Positions 41,402 through 51,172 are shown, counted from the first letter of the stretch. The stretch is DNA of 64,000 nt from Chitinophaga lutea (GCF_003813775.1 NZ_RPDH01000002.1:1426001-1490000); one strand, 5' to 3'. The notes: generated from the letters alone by a model not told the origin. Numbers and translations: made by a program.

Positions 41402-44305
41402 TTAGAACGATCTGTCGCGCTGCATCATACCGGGAGGCGGCCCGTCTCCGCGGTCGAACCGGCGGTTACCTCTCTCCCCCTGCGACATGTTGAGCTTGCC
41501 AAAGTTTTTAAGCCTGTACGTAAATGTAAGCATAAAATACTGGGTGAGCACCTGGTTCTGCTCGTCCACGATCTCGAGCCCGTTCATGGTACGGCTTACG
41601 CTCTGGTTCTGCTTTAACAGGTCGAACACCGACAGGCGCAGCTCGCCGCGCTGGTTTTTCAGGAACTTCTTGCCCACGCTGGCGTTCCAGAGCCAGAAAC
41701 GCTGGTCGAAGCCCTCTCCCAGGCCCTTGGTGAAGGTGTGGTTGATCTCGTTCTGCACCACCCAGCCGTTTTTGCTGAGCAGGTTAAGGCTGGCGGCGGC
41801 ATTGTGGGTGGAATAATTGGCGTTGTTGCGCGGGTCGATCGTATTCTTCAGCACGTTGAAATTGGCGGTGTACGATACGGTAAAATCGACGTACTCGCTG
41901 ATGTTGCTGCTGACCACGGCGCCGAGGTTATAGTTGTAGTTATGCGAAAACCCTTCCACGTAATTGGATACGCCCGGTGTGCGGGTATAACCGAACCCGG
42001 CGTTCATGTTGAAGTTGGATTTGATGAATTTCAGGGGCACGCCGTAGGTGAAGAACGAACGGGCGCTGAAATACCCGTCCATGTTCATGGCCTTGGTGAG
42101 GCGGCCGCCGGCCTTGAGGGTATCGGTAGCCGTCAGCAGCGAATCGCGCGCGCTGGTGTAAATACCGTTGGCAATGTAGTCGTTATTGGTCTGCACAAAA
42201 ACGTTCGCGAAAAAGTTGTTCCCGTTCACCGTGTTGGTGTAGTTATACCGGCCGGCCACCATGTGCCCGAACTGCTGGCGCAGGTTGGGATTACCGATGC
42301 TCACGTTCGTGAGGCCGGAATACACGTACACGTCCTGCAGCTGCTGGATGGACGGCTGGTTGGTGGAGGAACGGTAAAACACCCGGATGCGGCTGTACTC
42401 GGACAACCGGTACATCAGCATGGCATTGGGCAGGATGTTCTGGAAACTCTGCTTGCCGGCGAAGGGCGACGGGAATTCCCGTTTGGTTTCCATTTCGGCG
42501 TACTGGTAGTTCAGGCCGAGGGATAACATCTTATCCCGGTTACCCAGCCGGTAAGTGAGGCCGGCGGATTGGGTGTTGTATTTGTTGGTAAAGAGGTTGG
42601 ACTGTGAAGGGTCCAGTATCGTATAGTCTTTCCCGGCATAGTCGTATTCATACGCCTTGCGGTCTGAGCTGTTCTGCGACCAGGAAGGGTTATAGCTGAC
42701 CTGCAACTGGCCTGACTTGCCCACCGGTTCGGTGTAGGAAACGTTGACGTTGAACGATTGCCCGTCGGACAGCGGTCTTACGCGCTGGCGCAGCGAATCG
42801 TCTTTTCCTTTGCCGGTCACGTAGTTCAGGTCGCTGTTCGTGAAACTTTCCCCGGTACGGTCGTTGGTGCTCACGCCGAGGCCCACGGTAATGGTGCGCC
42901 CTCTTTTCGCGAACGCGTGGCGGTACAGCAGGTTGGCGTTCAGGTTGTACCCCGAATTCATGCTGGTGCTGTTGTAGGCGTTATGGCTCATGAGCGACTC
43001 GTTGGTGAGCGTGTTACCGCTGGAACGGGAGAACGCGTCGTTTTTCTGGAAGCTGATGCCGGGGGTGAATATGATGGAATTGTTCGAGTCGATGTTATAT
43101 TCCAGCCGCGCGTTGATGCGGTGGTTGTAATTGGAGCTGCCGCTGTTGGACGTATCGTTCTCCACGCGCTGCGTGATGGAATCGATGGCCGTCTGCGTAC
43201 GGGAAATGCTCGCGTTGCGGGCATTGCTGTTGTTGAAGAAATAGCTGCCGCTGAAGGTGACCTTCTTGCCCCAGTTATCGTTGAAGTTGATGCCGATGGA
43301 ATTGGTTTTGTTGAGGCCGTTCTGCTGGCCCACGAGGAAGTTGCCGCCCCCGCCGCCGAAACCGCCGCCGCCGCCGCCACGGTTACCGCCACCGCCGCGG
43401 CCTCCACGGCCGCCGCCCCTGCCCGAGCCCGCATTCTGTACACCGAGCAGGTCCTGCGACGAGAAATTCTGCTGGTTCACGTTATTGGCGATGCCGATGA
43501 TGGAGATGCGTTTTTCGTCTTTGAAGAGGTTGATGTTGCCGCCGGCGGAATACCGCCCGTCTGTGCCGTAGCCGGCATATACCTTGCCGAACTGCCCCTG
43601 CCGCATTTCAGCGCGGGTCACGATGTTGATGGCTTTGGTGGAATTGCCGTCGTCGAAGCCGGTAAACCGGGCCTGGTCGCTCATCCGGTCGAACACCTCG
43701 ATTTTGGAGATCACCTCGGCCGGCAGGTTGCGCAGCGCGAGGGTGGCGTCTTCGCCGAAGAACTCCTTCCCGTCTACCGTCACTTTCCTGACTTCTTCCC
43801 CGCCCGCTTTTACGGTACCGTTCTCCACGGTGATGCCGGGCATCTTCTTCACGAGGTCTTCGCCGCTGGCGTCGGGGTTCACTTTATAGGCGTCCGCGTT
43901 ATACTGAAGGGTATCGCCCTTTTGCTGGGCGGGCGGCACCTGGCCTTTGATCACCACTTCCTTCAGTTCCCGGCTCGATTTGGGCATATAAATGGTGCCC
44001 AGGTCCTGCGTTTCGGCCTGCAGCATGATGGCGCGGGTCAGTTCCCCGTAGCCCACGAAGCTGATGGTGAGGATGTAAGGTTGCCGGGAAAGGCCGGTCA
44101 GTTCAAAAGCGCCGGTGGTATTGGTGATGGCTTGTTTTTTAAATGCGGCATCTTCGGGAGAGCTGAGCCGTATGGTCGCATTCTTCAATACGCTGCTGTC
44201 TCCCTTGTCTTTCAACACGCCCTTCAGCACGAGGTTTTGTGCAAAGGCCTGCTGCGCACAGCTTAATAATAAAAATAAAAAAGTAAAAATCAGTGCATGC
44301 CGCAT
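41402..44305 (-). CDS. large outer-membrane beta-barrel protein, TonB-receptor-like
   Basis: 967 residues. Signal peptide (1-22), CarboxypepD_reg domain (about 25-110), plug-like domain (about 120-240) containing KKMPGITVENGTVKAGGEEV and TVDGKEFFGED, then barrel to the end. Within the early barrel (residues about 291-320) is a run rich in Gly and Arg. These proteins form the outer-membrane-beta-barrel family widespread in Bacteroidota; ligand unknown. The start MRHALIFTF gives an intact signal. Lies immediately upstream of the ECF sigma gene on the same strand. Confidence 0.88.
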   Translation of the reverse strand: MRHALIFTFLFLLLSCAQQAFAQNLVLKGVLKDKGDSSVLKNATIRLSSPEDAAFKKQAITNTTGAFELTGLSRQPYILTISFVGYGELTRAIMLQAETQDLGTIYMPKSSRELKEVVIKGQVPPAQQKGDTLQYNADAYKVNPDASGEDLVKKMPGITVENGTVKAGGEEVRKVTVDGKEFFGEDATLALRNLPAEVISKIEVFDRMSDQARFTGFDDGNSTKAINIVTRAEMRQGQFGKVYAGYGTDGRYSAGGNINLFKDEKRISIIGIANNVNQQNFSSQDLLGVQNAGSGRGGGRGGRGGGGNRGGGGGGFGGGGGNFLVGQQNGLNKTNSIGINFNDNWGKKVTFSGSYFFNNSNARNASISRTQTAIDSITQRVENDTSNSGSSNYNHRINARLEYNIDSNNSIIFTPGISFQKNDAFSRSSGNTLTNESLMSHNAYNSTSMNSGYNLNANLLYRHAFAKRGRTITVGLGVSTNDRTGESFTNSDLNYVTGKGKDDSLRQRVRPLSDGQSFNVNVSYTEPVGKSGQLQVSYNPSWSQNSSDRKAYEYDYAGKDYTILDPSQSNLFTNKYNTQSAGLTYRLGNRDKMLSLGLNYQYAEMETKREFPSPFAGKQSFQNILPNAMLMYRLSEYSRIRVFYRSSTNQPSIQQLQDVYVYSGLTNVSIGNPNLRQQFGHMVAGRYNYTNTVNGNNFFANVFVQTNNDYIANGIYTSARDSLLTATDTLKAGGRLTKAMNMDGYFSARSFFTYGVPLKFIKSNFNMNAGFGYTRTPGVSNYVEGFSHNYNYNLGAVVSSNISEYVDFTVSYTANFNVLKNTIDPRNNANYSTHNAAASLNLLSKNGWVVQNEINHTFTKGLGEGFDQRFWLWNASVGKKFLKNQRGELRLSVFDLLKQNQSVSRTMNGLEIVDEQNQVLTQYFMLTFTYRLKNFGKLNMSQGERGNRRFDRGDGPPPGMMQRDRSF

Positions 44306-44383
44306 ATGAATGGTGGTTATTGAAAGGTTGGACGATGTTTTATTCAAAAACCTTTGCGGCATGTAAAAAATCACTCATCTTTC

Positions 44384-45280
44384 CTAGTGCTCGGTGATAC
44401 GGTTCAGCTGCCTGTCTTTCAGATGCACCATGATATGTTTGGGCAGCAGCGGGCTGTTGAGGGCGAGATCTACGGATACTTTCTGGAAGTTTTTGATATG
44501 CTCCACCCGGTCGAATATCTCATACAGGGCAATGGGCTCTTCGTTAAAGCTGACACAGGTGCTGATGAAATTCAGTTCATTGATGGTAAAGCCCGGCGTT
44601 TTGAGTTTGTCTTCCACATCCTTCAACCGCCCGATGAAATGGCGCTGGCGGATAAACGTGGTACTGTTCATGATGATGAAAATGTAGTTGGCGTACGAGG
44701 TGATCTTGCCGTAATACATGTGGTTGTCCTTACCGGTGCGCTCTACCAGGTATTCGTCGCCCGACTTGTAGATCTCCAGCGCCGAGCGCCAGACCCTTTC
44801 TTCCGTTTCCTTGTCCGACTTGAACGGCAGGTTACGGTTGTAACAATACCAGCGCCCCACGAGGTGATCGAGCAGGCGGGTGTTGACGGTGGCCAGGGGG
44901 ATGTTGATCTTCAGTTCGTGAAAACTGAAGCTGTCGGTCGCATTCCGGATGAAGTCGATATAGTTGTTATATCCCAATGCCCCGGCAATGATGTTGAGTT
45001 TGGTGAAATTGGGGCTGCTGATGGAGGCCACCGCCTTGCGCGACTTCCAGGGTTTGAGTTTTTTGATCACCAGGTGCTCGTAGAAATAATTCTCGCCCAG
45101 CAGTACCGGATCTATATTCACTTTTTTAGCCTTCTGCTGTTTGCGGAGGAGCAGGTTGAATTCCCCTGAAATGTGCGCCCATTCCGTTTTAGATACGTCT
45201 TCCCAATCCCTTTTCTTCAAAAAATGATGGGCGATGTAGTTCATCAGCCGCTCCAGGTTCTGTAATTCTTCCCTGCTCAT
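44384..45280 (-). CDS. hypothetical protein
   Basis: 298 residues, cytoplasmic by sequence. The N-terminal third (about 1-110) is helical and charged, with KLNIIAGALGYNNYIDFIRN resembling small helical DNA-binding turns; the C-terminal part (about 140-290) alternates strands: HLVGRWYCYNRNLPF, DEYLVERTGKDNHMYYGKI and YIFIIMNSTTFIRQR. I do not recognise it. Divergent from the glycine-rich-domain gene, in front of the large barrel gene with 78 bases between. Confidence 0.75.
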   Translation of the reverse strand: MSREELQNLERLMNYIAHHFLKKRDWEDVSKTEWAHISGEFNLLLRKQQKAKKVNIDPVLLGENYFYEHLVIKKLKPWKSRKAVASISSPNFTKLNIIAGALGYNNYIDFIRNATDSFSFHELKINIPLATVNTRLLDHLVGRWYCYNRNLPFKSDKETEERVWRSALEIYKSGDEYLVERTGKDNHMYYGKITSYANYIFIIMNSTTFIRQRHFIGRLKDVEDKLKTPGFTINELNFISTCVSFNEEPIALYEIFDRVEHIKNFQKVSVDLALNSPLLPKHIMVHLKDRQLNRITEH

Positions 45281-45384
45281 GATAATACGATTTTAATACT
45301 AATATACGACGGCTTAATATAACCGCAAGACTTTCATCTTCCCGCATCGCGACATCTTTGTGTCAACAAAAAAAACGCCACTAC

Positions 45385-46098
45385 ATGAAACACCTCAAAT
45401 ACAACGAAGACCCGCTGTGGCAGCGCATCGACAACTTCCACCCGGACGACCCCACGGCCACTTACCCCTTTTCCCGCAAGCTCGCCGGCGAGCAGCAATG
45501 GACAGCCGCCTTCACCCAAAAAGCGATCACCGAGTACAAACGGTTTGTGTACCTCTGCTGCGTACTGCCCGGCGGGGCCTCGCCTTCCCCCGTGGTGGAC
45601 GAGGTATGGCATCTGCACCTGGAGTACACGGTGAACTACTGGGAAGAATTCTGCGAAAAGGTGCTGCGCAGAAAACTGCACCACCACCCTTCCAAAGGCG
45701 GCGTGGCGGAAAAGCAGAAACACGTCAGCTGGATGGGAACCACGCTGGCGCAGTACGAACAGGTATTCGGCCAGGCGCCGCCCGCGGATATATGGTTGCC
45801 TTCCACACCCGGTCACACCCCATGGCGGCGCAGGGTATCCCGCTGGCTGGCCGCGCTCCTGCCAATAGGCGGCCTGGTAGCGCTCACCGGCTGCGATGGC
45901 GGCACGCTGGCCTGGACGACCGTCTTCTTTATCGCCTTATTCGCCTTCTTTATCGAATTCACCTCCGAACCGCTTACCCCGGTTGATAAAAAGAACAAGG
46001 AAGACGGCAGTTGCGGCGGCGCGGGCGGTGGATGCAGCAGCGGCGGGTGCGGAGGAGGATGCGGCGGTTGTGGAGGCTGCGGCGGATGCGGCAGCTGA
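45385..46098 (+). CDS. glycine-rich domain-containing (GRDP-like) protein
   Basis: 237 residues. N-terminal domain (about 1-120): TQKAITEYKRFVYLCCVLPG and SPVVDEVWHLHLEYTVNYWEEFC, where the VDEVWHLH motif is the hallmark of this family and looks like a metal site. Two short hydrophobic segments (about 150-190), then a linker and a Cys-Gly tail of about 30 residues (GGCGGGCGGCGGCGG). Function is unknown. The ORF's first ATG nine codons earlier has no support, so MKHLKYNEDP was chosen. Confidence 0.85.
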   Translation: MKHLKYNEDPLWQRIDNFHPDDPTATYPFSRKLAGEQQWTAAFTQKAITEYKRFVYLCCVLPGGASPSPVVDEVWHLHLEYTVNYWEEFCEKVLRRKLHHHPSKGGVAEKQKHVSWMGTTLAQYEQVFGQAPPADIWLPSTPGHTPWRRRVSRWLAALLPIGGLVALTGCDGGTLAWTTVFFIALFAFFIEFTSEPLTPVDKKNKEDGSCGGAGGGCSSGGCGGGCGGCGGCGGCGS

Positions 46099-46119
46099 TA
46101 AGAATTGTATAAAACCTCT

Positions 46120-46464
46120 ATGATGAAAACAATCAAACCTTACCTGATCACGCTCCCGGCCCTGGTCATTCCCTTCCTGTTCCTGCAGGGCCCGAACCCT
46201 TTCCACCTCACCGGTCCGGCATTCCTTCACTTCTACCTGACCCTGCTGCTGGCCACGCATACGGCTGTGTTCCTGCTGCGACGGTACGTCAAGGGAAAAC
46301 AGGCCACCCCGTTCACCGGCTGCCTCATGGGCATTACACTCTTCACCGGCCTGGCCAGGCTTGTGCAGGGCCTCTCCCATGCAAAACCCGTGGGGTACCT
46401 GCTGTTGCTGATAGTGCTGCACCTGGTGCTGTACGGCTTTATCCGCGGCAGGTTTTCCGCATAA
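46120..46464 (+). CDS. small four-TM membrane protein
   Basis: 114 residues with four hydrophobic segments (about 8-25, 35-52, 65-82, 90-108) and a short basic end, GRFSA. No recognised family. It starts 21 bases after the glycine-rich-domain gene and probably shares its transcript, so a membrane partner role is possible. Confidence 0.7.
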   Translation: MMKTIKPYLITLPALVIPFLFLQGPNPFHLTGPAFLHFYLTLLLATHTAVFLLRRYVKGKQATPFTGCLMGITLFTGLARLVQGLSHAKPVGYLLLLIVLHLVLYGFIRGRFSA

Positions 46465-46540
46465 AAAAAGGACCGTCCCCGGCGGCGCTTCCAAAGTCAG
46501 CAACTGTTGAAAGCACACCGCAGCAGACGGCCCTTGTTGT
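46462..46540. terminator. probable bidirectional terminator
   Basis: AAGGACCGT and ACGGCCCTT pair imperfectly across a long loop between convergent genes, with an A-run on the left side only. Weak on the plus strand, better on the minus strand. Confidence 0.45.
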
Positions 46541-46548
46541 AAGGAAAA

Positions 46549-48957
46549 TTATTTCTTCGCGTCCCTCACATATTTATTCAGCCACTCCGTTTGTTCCCAG
46601 AGCATATGCAGGAGGTTTTCCTTCGCTGCATACCCGTGGCTTTCAAACGGCAGCTGCACGAAACGGACGGTACCGCCGTGGCCTTTCACCGCGTTGTAGA
46701 GCCTTTCGCTCTGTATCGGGAAGGTGCCGGGGTTGTTGTCCATTTCGCCGTGAATGAGCAGCAGCGGCGTTTTGATCTTGTCCGAAAAACTGAACGGGCT
46801 CATGTTATAATACACTTCGGGCGCCTGCCAGTAAGTGCGTTCTTCCGCCTGGAAACCGAATGGCGTGAGGGTGCGGTTGTACGCGCCGCTGCGGGCGATG
46901 CCGGCTTTGAACAGGTTCGTGTGTGCGAGCAGGTTAGCCGTCATGAAGGCGCCGTAGCTGTGGCCGCCTACCGCCACGCGGTTGCTGTCGCCCACCCCCA
47001 TTTTGGCCAGTTCCTGTATGGCGGCATGGGCGTTGAGGTAAAGCTGGGGAATAAAGTTATCGTTCGGCTCCTTGTTGCCTTCGCCAACGATCGGCATTTC
47101 CGCATTGTCGAGGATGGCGTAGCCCTGGGTTACCCAGAACAGCGGGCCGCCATACCCTACGCGGGTGAAGGTGTATCTGGAGCCCCTTACCTGTGCGGCA
47201 TCGGCGGCGGATTTATACTCGCGGGGATAGGCCCAGATGAATACCGGCAAAGGCCCGTCTTTTTTCGCATCGTACCCTTTGGGGAGGTACAGGTTGCCGG
47301 TGAGGCCCACACCGTCTGCGCGTTTGTAGGAGATCTTCTGTTTCGTTACGCCCTCCATGGCTTTGTACGGATTGGTGAAATCCGTGATGGGCGTACCGAT
47401 GGCGGAGCGTTTGCGCAGGTCGCGGATGTAATAGTTGGGCACGTCCGTGAGGCTTTCGCGGGAGGTGAGCATGATGAGCTTCTCCGGGTCGAGCGCTTTC
47501 ACCACGGTTTCGTAGAAAGGCGCCTGGCAACGCCAGAGGATGCTGCCCTTGCGGGTTTTCAGGTTATAGCTCTGCACAAAAGGCATATCTCCTTCGGGCG
47601 ATGCGCCCTGCGCATACAACAGCAGCTCGCCGTTTTTCTGCACGAACAATACATCTTCCCCATACTGGTTCTTGACGGTAAAGGGCGTGCCGATATCGCC
47701 GTAGGCGTCGTTGCTGCTTCTTTCGAAGAGGGAGTCGAGCTGGCCGGTGACGCTGTTATAGGTGCTGATGCGTTCCTTCCGGTCGGCGAACATGCCTTCG
47801 TACACGAGGGCGAGCTCTTTGGTGGGGCCCCAGGTAACGCCCTGGAAGCGGCGTCTGGTGCGGAACAGTTCTCTCGGTGCGGCCCTGTTCAGCACGTCCA
47901 CCATGTACACCGCATCGCGGTATTCGGCTTTCTGGCGGCCCAGGCCGCCGTCGAGCGCCTTCACGTAAGTGATGGCATGGGGCTCGTCTTCTTTCCAGGC
48001 ATAACCGCGCGGCACGTCCATCACGTCATCAAAACCGATAGGGGCGCCTTCGCCGGAGGGCGTTTTATCCAGCACCTTCACTTCCCGGCCTTCCATGTCC
48101 CATACCATGGTGGTGAAAGGGAATGCGTAAGACGGCACGAGGTAAGAGAACGGTTTTTCTATGCGGCGCAGCAGCACGTACTGATCGTCGGGCGAAACGG
48201 ACATACCGCCGTAGATAGCGGGCGCGCCGATTTTCTTTTCAGCCTGCAGGTCGCTGATCACCAGCTGCGAGGTGGTCATATACGCGAAGAGGGCTTCGTC
48301 GTAGGGATTTTTGATCAAATCCTGGTAGGTGCGCGAAGCGGCGGCTTTGCCTTTGCTTTCCTGCACCACCGGCCCGTTGGGAGCTACGGGGCGTGCGGGC
48401 AAAGCACCGGCGCCGGCGGGCACGGTTTTGTACAGCAGGCGGTCGTTCCCCACCCAGGCGTACGCCGCGCTCATGGTAGCCACCAGCGGGGCGCTGTTGA
48501 CCTTGCGCGCCGAATGGGCGGCAATGTCTATCACGTAGAGGTCTATACGATCATTTTCGTTTTGCAGGAAGGCGGCCCTTTTCCCGTCCACGCTCCAGGT
48601 AAGGCCGGAGATGCGGGGCACGGCGGGCATGCCGCTGATGGCGTGCACTTCTTTCGTTCTGATATTTTTCAGCGTCAATCCCGCGCCATAACTCTGCCTG
48701 CTGGGCCCGAAGTTGCGGGGATTGAGGCGAAGCCCTGCGATGCGCAGTTCGGGCTGCGCCAGTTCTTCCACGCCTTCGTAAGAGTTGCGCTCGGTGAGTA
48801 TCATCCACTCCCCGCCTTTGCCTACGCTCACGGAAGGCGTGGGTTTGGCCAGCAGCAGCTCCTCCAGCACGGCCGGCGGTTTCTGGTAGGTAACATTGTC
48901 CTGGGCCGTTGCGGCAGCGCCGGCCAGCAGGCACAGGATCAGTACGGATTGTCTCAT
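46549..48957 (-). CDS. secreted S9-family peptidase
   Basis: 802 residues. Signal peptide (1-18, AATAQ); a beta-propeller-like N-terminal region (about 40-520) with many VYDSA-type turns; alpha/beta-hydrolase domain (about 540-795) with the nucleophile Ser667 in GGHSYGAFM, and the Asp/His region LLIHGEMDNNPGTFP and PFESHGYAAKEN. Prolyl-oligopeptidase/glutamyl-endopeptidase-like, acting in the periplasm. Monocistronic by spacing. Confidence 0.9.
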   Translation of the reverse strand: MRQSVLILCLLAGAAATAQDNVTYQKPPAVLEELLLAKPTPSVSVGKGGEWMILTERNSYEGVEELAQPELRIAGLRLNPRNFGPSRQSYGAGLTLKNIRTKEVHAISGMPAVPRISGLTWSVDGKRAAFLQNENDRIDLYVIDIAAHSARKVNSAPLVATMSAAYAWVGNDRLLYKTVPAGAGALPARPVAPNGPVVQESKGKAAASRTYQDLIKNPYDEALFAYMTTSQLVISDLQAEKKIGAPAIYGGMSVSPDDQYVLLRRIEKPFSYLVPSYAFPFTTMVWDMEGREVKVLDKTPSGEGAPIGFDDVMDVPRGYAWKEDEPHAITYVKALDGGLGRQKAEYRDAVYMVDVLNRAAPRELFRTRRRFQGVTWGPTKELALVYEGMFADRKERISTYNSVTGQLDSLFERSSNDAYGDIGTPFTVKNQYGEDVLFVQKNGELLLYAQGASPEGDMPFVQSYNLKTRKGSILWRCQAPFYETVVKALDPEKLIMLTSRESLTDVPNYYIRDLRKRSAIGTPITDFTNPYKAMEGVTKQKISYKRADGVGLTGNLYLPKGYDAKKDGPLPVFIWAYPREYKSAADAAQVRGSRYTFTRVGYGGPLFWVTQGYAILDNAEMPIVGEGNKEPNDNFIPQLYLNAHAAIQELAKMGVGDSNRVAVGGHSYGAFMTANLLAHTNLFKAGIARSGAYNRTLTPFGFQAEERTYWQAPEVYYNMSPFSFSDKIKTPLLLIHGEMDNNPGTFPIQSERLYNAVKGHGGTVRFVQLPFESHGYAAKENLLHMLWEQTEWLNKYVRDAKK

Positions 48958-49044
48958 TAGCAGGTAATTTATGTTGGCGATAAAAATAGAAAACTTATCG
49001 TGCAGTACGCCGGCACGAAACGAAAATTGGGATGAGCGGTTGTT

Positions 49045-49713
49045 TCAGTGGAGCTCTTCTTCCCTGATGAGGTTGTTTTTCAGGGCATACATCACCACGC
49101 CGGCGGTGTTGCGCACATTCATTTTTTCGAGGATGCGGGTGCGGTACCCTTCCACCGTTCGTTTGCTCAGGAAAATGCGGTCGCCGATCTGCTGGGCGGT
49201 CAGCTGCTGGCAGATGAGCCGGATGATTTCCTGCTCGCGGTCGGTGAAAGTGACCACCTCTTTGGGTTTGTGGGGATTGAACTTGCTGCGGGCGATCATG
49301 CCGGCGAGTTTGGCGGAGGTGCTTTTGCAGTAGTACACCTTATCTTCATACACATGCGCGATGGCATCGAGGATTTCCTGTTTGTCGGCGTTTTTGAGGA
49401 GATACCCTTTCGCGCCCGCTTCGAGCATTTCCACGATCTGGTCTTCTTCGTCGAACATCGACAGGGCGATCACACGGGCGTCGGGATTACGGCGGATCAG
49501 TTCGCGGGTGGCGGTGATGCCGTCCATCCGGGGCATCTTGATATCGGTCATGATCACATCGGGATTTTCTTTTTCCACCAGGTCGAGCAGTTCCCGCCCG
49601 TCTGCCGCCTGGCCCACCAGGGTAATGTTTTCCTGCCGGGACAGCATCAGCGCCAGCCCGTCGAGGAATATCTCATGATCGTCTGCTACTGCGAGGCGGA
49701 TATCGTAGTTCAT
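49045..49713 (-). CDS. NarL/FixJ-type response regulator
   Basis: 222 residues. Receiver (about 1-120): VADDHEIFLDGL acidic pair, PDVIMTDIKMPRMDG acceptor Asp, GYLLKNAD Lys. LuxR HTH (about 155-215): FTDREQEIIRLICQQLTAQQIGDRIFLSKRTVEGYRTRIL. Partner of the kinase ending 40 bases upstream; last gene of a four-gene run. Confidence 0.93.
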   Translation of the reverse strand: MNYDIRLAVADDHEIFLDGLALMLSRQENITLVGQAADGRELLDLVEKENPDVIMTDIKMPRMDGITATRELIRRNPDARVIALSMFDEEDQIVEMLEAGAKGYLLKNADKQEILDAIAHVYEDKVYYCKSTSAKLAGMIARSKFNPHKPKEVVTFTDREQEIIRLICQQLTAQQIGDRIFLSKRTVEGYRTRILEKMNVRNTAGVVMYALKNNLIREEELH

Positions 49714-49753
49714 GCCGCTTAGAGGTTATTTGAGGTCCTGTCAAATATACGAA

Positions 49754-50494
49754 TTATCCGAGAGGTATCCGTATGTAATAGCGGGCGCCCTTGCCGGGAC
49801 CGGAGTGGATGGAAATGGTGCCGCGCAGGATGTCTGTCCGTATTTCGAGGCTCTTTAACCCCAGCCCCCGGGAATTGCGGCGGCTTTTTTCCACGTCGAA
49901 ACCCTGGCCATTGTCTTCCGCCAGCACCAGCAGTTCCTTTTCGTCTTCGCGGAACCCGATTTCCAGCCGTTTGGCCGCGGCGTGCTTGAGCGTGTTGTGG
50001 ATGATTTCCTGTACGATCCGGAAAATATGGATATCCCTTTCCGGCCGCGAAGAGATGGGGTTGACGGCGTATACGTGCAGCTCCATCCGGTCTTCCTGCC
50101 CCAGCAGCTGGTAAAACTCGCGGATGGCGTCGATGAGGCCTTTTCTTTCGAGGGTGTTGGGCAGCAGGTTGTGCGAGATCTGCCGCATGGAGCTGACGAT
50201 ATCGTCGATATACCGGCCCGATTTGGCGATCACGAGTTTGTCGCGCGCATCGGGCACCTCTATGCTGGTGATGTTGAGCTTGACGGTAGACAGCAATGGC
50301 CCCAGGCTGTCGTGCAGGTCCGCGGCGATGCGCCTGCGCTCGTTTTCGAGCAGCCTGATCTCCGCGGTGATACGTTCCCTTTGCAGGCGGATATACCGGC
50401 GGTGGTAGCGGATGATGGAGGTAATAAAAAAGGTGATGATCACTGCCAGCAGCGAACAGAGAAAAATCGTCGTATAAACAATTCTTTCTTCCAT
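49754..50494 (-). CDS. NarX-type sensor kinase
   Basis: 246 residues. One membrane segment (about 5-28), coiled-coil linker, HisKA_3 dimer with the phospho-His in RRRIAADLHDSLGPLLS, and HATPase with EIIHNTLKHA, LAEDNGQGFD and SRGLGLKSLEIR. There is no sizeable periplasmic or cytoplasmic sensor domain, so input may come from the seven-helix-like membrane protein encoded 12 bases upstream. Confidence 0.92.
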   Translation of the reverse strand: MEERIVYTTIFLCSLLAVIITFFITSIIRYHRRYIRLQRERITAEIRLLENERRRIAADLHDSLGPLLSTVKLNITSIEVPDARDKLVIAKSGRYIDDIVSSMRQISHNLLPNTLERKGLIDAIREFYQLLGQEDRMELHVYAVNPISSRPERDIHIFRIVQEIIHNTLKHAAAKRLEIGFREDEKELLVLAEDNGQGFDVEKSRRNSRGLGLKSLEIRTDILRGTISIHSGPGKGARYYIRIPLG

Positions 50495-50506
50495 GGGGTT
50501 TGGGTG

Positions 50507-51172
50507 CTACGCCTTGAACCGCTTCGAAAAGTAATAATCGTCCCTGACGGGCAGAAAATACACGGCTACCGCGTAAACAATATTAACGAAAGCGTTGATA
50601 AATGCAAAAATGATGAATATCCGCCGGCTCACGGAGGAATTATACGGGTCGATCAGCAGAAATCCTTCGGTGATGAGGCTGTACACCCCGATGATGATGA
50701 AACCGATGCAGATCAGGAATTTGGCGTTGCGGAACAGGTTGCCGCTGTACGAGGTGATGAGCAGGTTGATTTCGCTGATGGATAAAAATACGGTGGTGAG
50801 GGAATACAGTATCACGAAGTAGGAGGAAAAGCCGTTGGCCAGCACGCCCATCCCGATATTCTCCACCGTCCAGGTGATCAGGTAGGCGGTGCCCAGCACG
50901 CCGAGCAACCACTTCTTCCGGCGGAGGTATCCCCAGGTATAGAACTGGTACAGGATGATGGCGGCTTCCAGGAAAATGTAGATGTTGTTCGTTACCCGGT
51001 TATCGCGGGTGAGGCGGATGCTGATTTCGCTCACCACTTCGGCGGTGAAGGCGAGGAACAGGAACAGCAGGAAGGGATGATAGCTGGCACGGATGCGGTT
51101 CATCCGTACCAGCCCCATGATCAGCGGGATGAGTACTGTAAAGCTCAGTAATTGTGTGGCGAGATTGGACAT
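50507..51172 (-). CDS. polytopic membrane protein
   Basis: 221 residues, about six or seven hydrophobic segments spread over the whole length (e.g. FLLFLFLAFTAEVVSEI, FVILYSLTTVFLSI, FIIIGVYSLITEGFLLI). No known family recognised. Its position 12 bases before a kinase lacking its own sensor makes it a candidate sensor or modulator of that kinase, which is inference. Confidence 0.75.
   Translation of the reverse strand: MSNLATQLLSFTVLIPLIMGLVRMNRIRASYHPFLLFLFLAFTAEVVSEISIRLTRDNRVTNNIYIFLEAAIILYQFYTWGYLRRKKWLLGVLGTAYLITWTVENIGMGVLANGFSSYFVILYSLTTVFLSISEINLLITSYSGNLFRNAKFLICIGFIIIGVYSLITEGFLLIDPYNSSVSRRIFIIFAFINAFVNIVYAVAVYFLPVRDDYYFSKRFKA

Noticed and set aside
42758..44266. 502-codon frame opposite the large barrel gene
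   Set aside because: Antisense shadow; the Ala/Ala/Thr run comes from the Gly-rich segment of the real gene.
46591..48960. 789-codon plus-strand frame opposite the S9 peptidase
   Set aside because: Antisense shadow of a gene with a complete serine-hydrolase active site; composition is typical of antisense frames.
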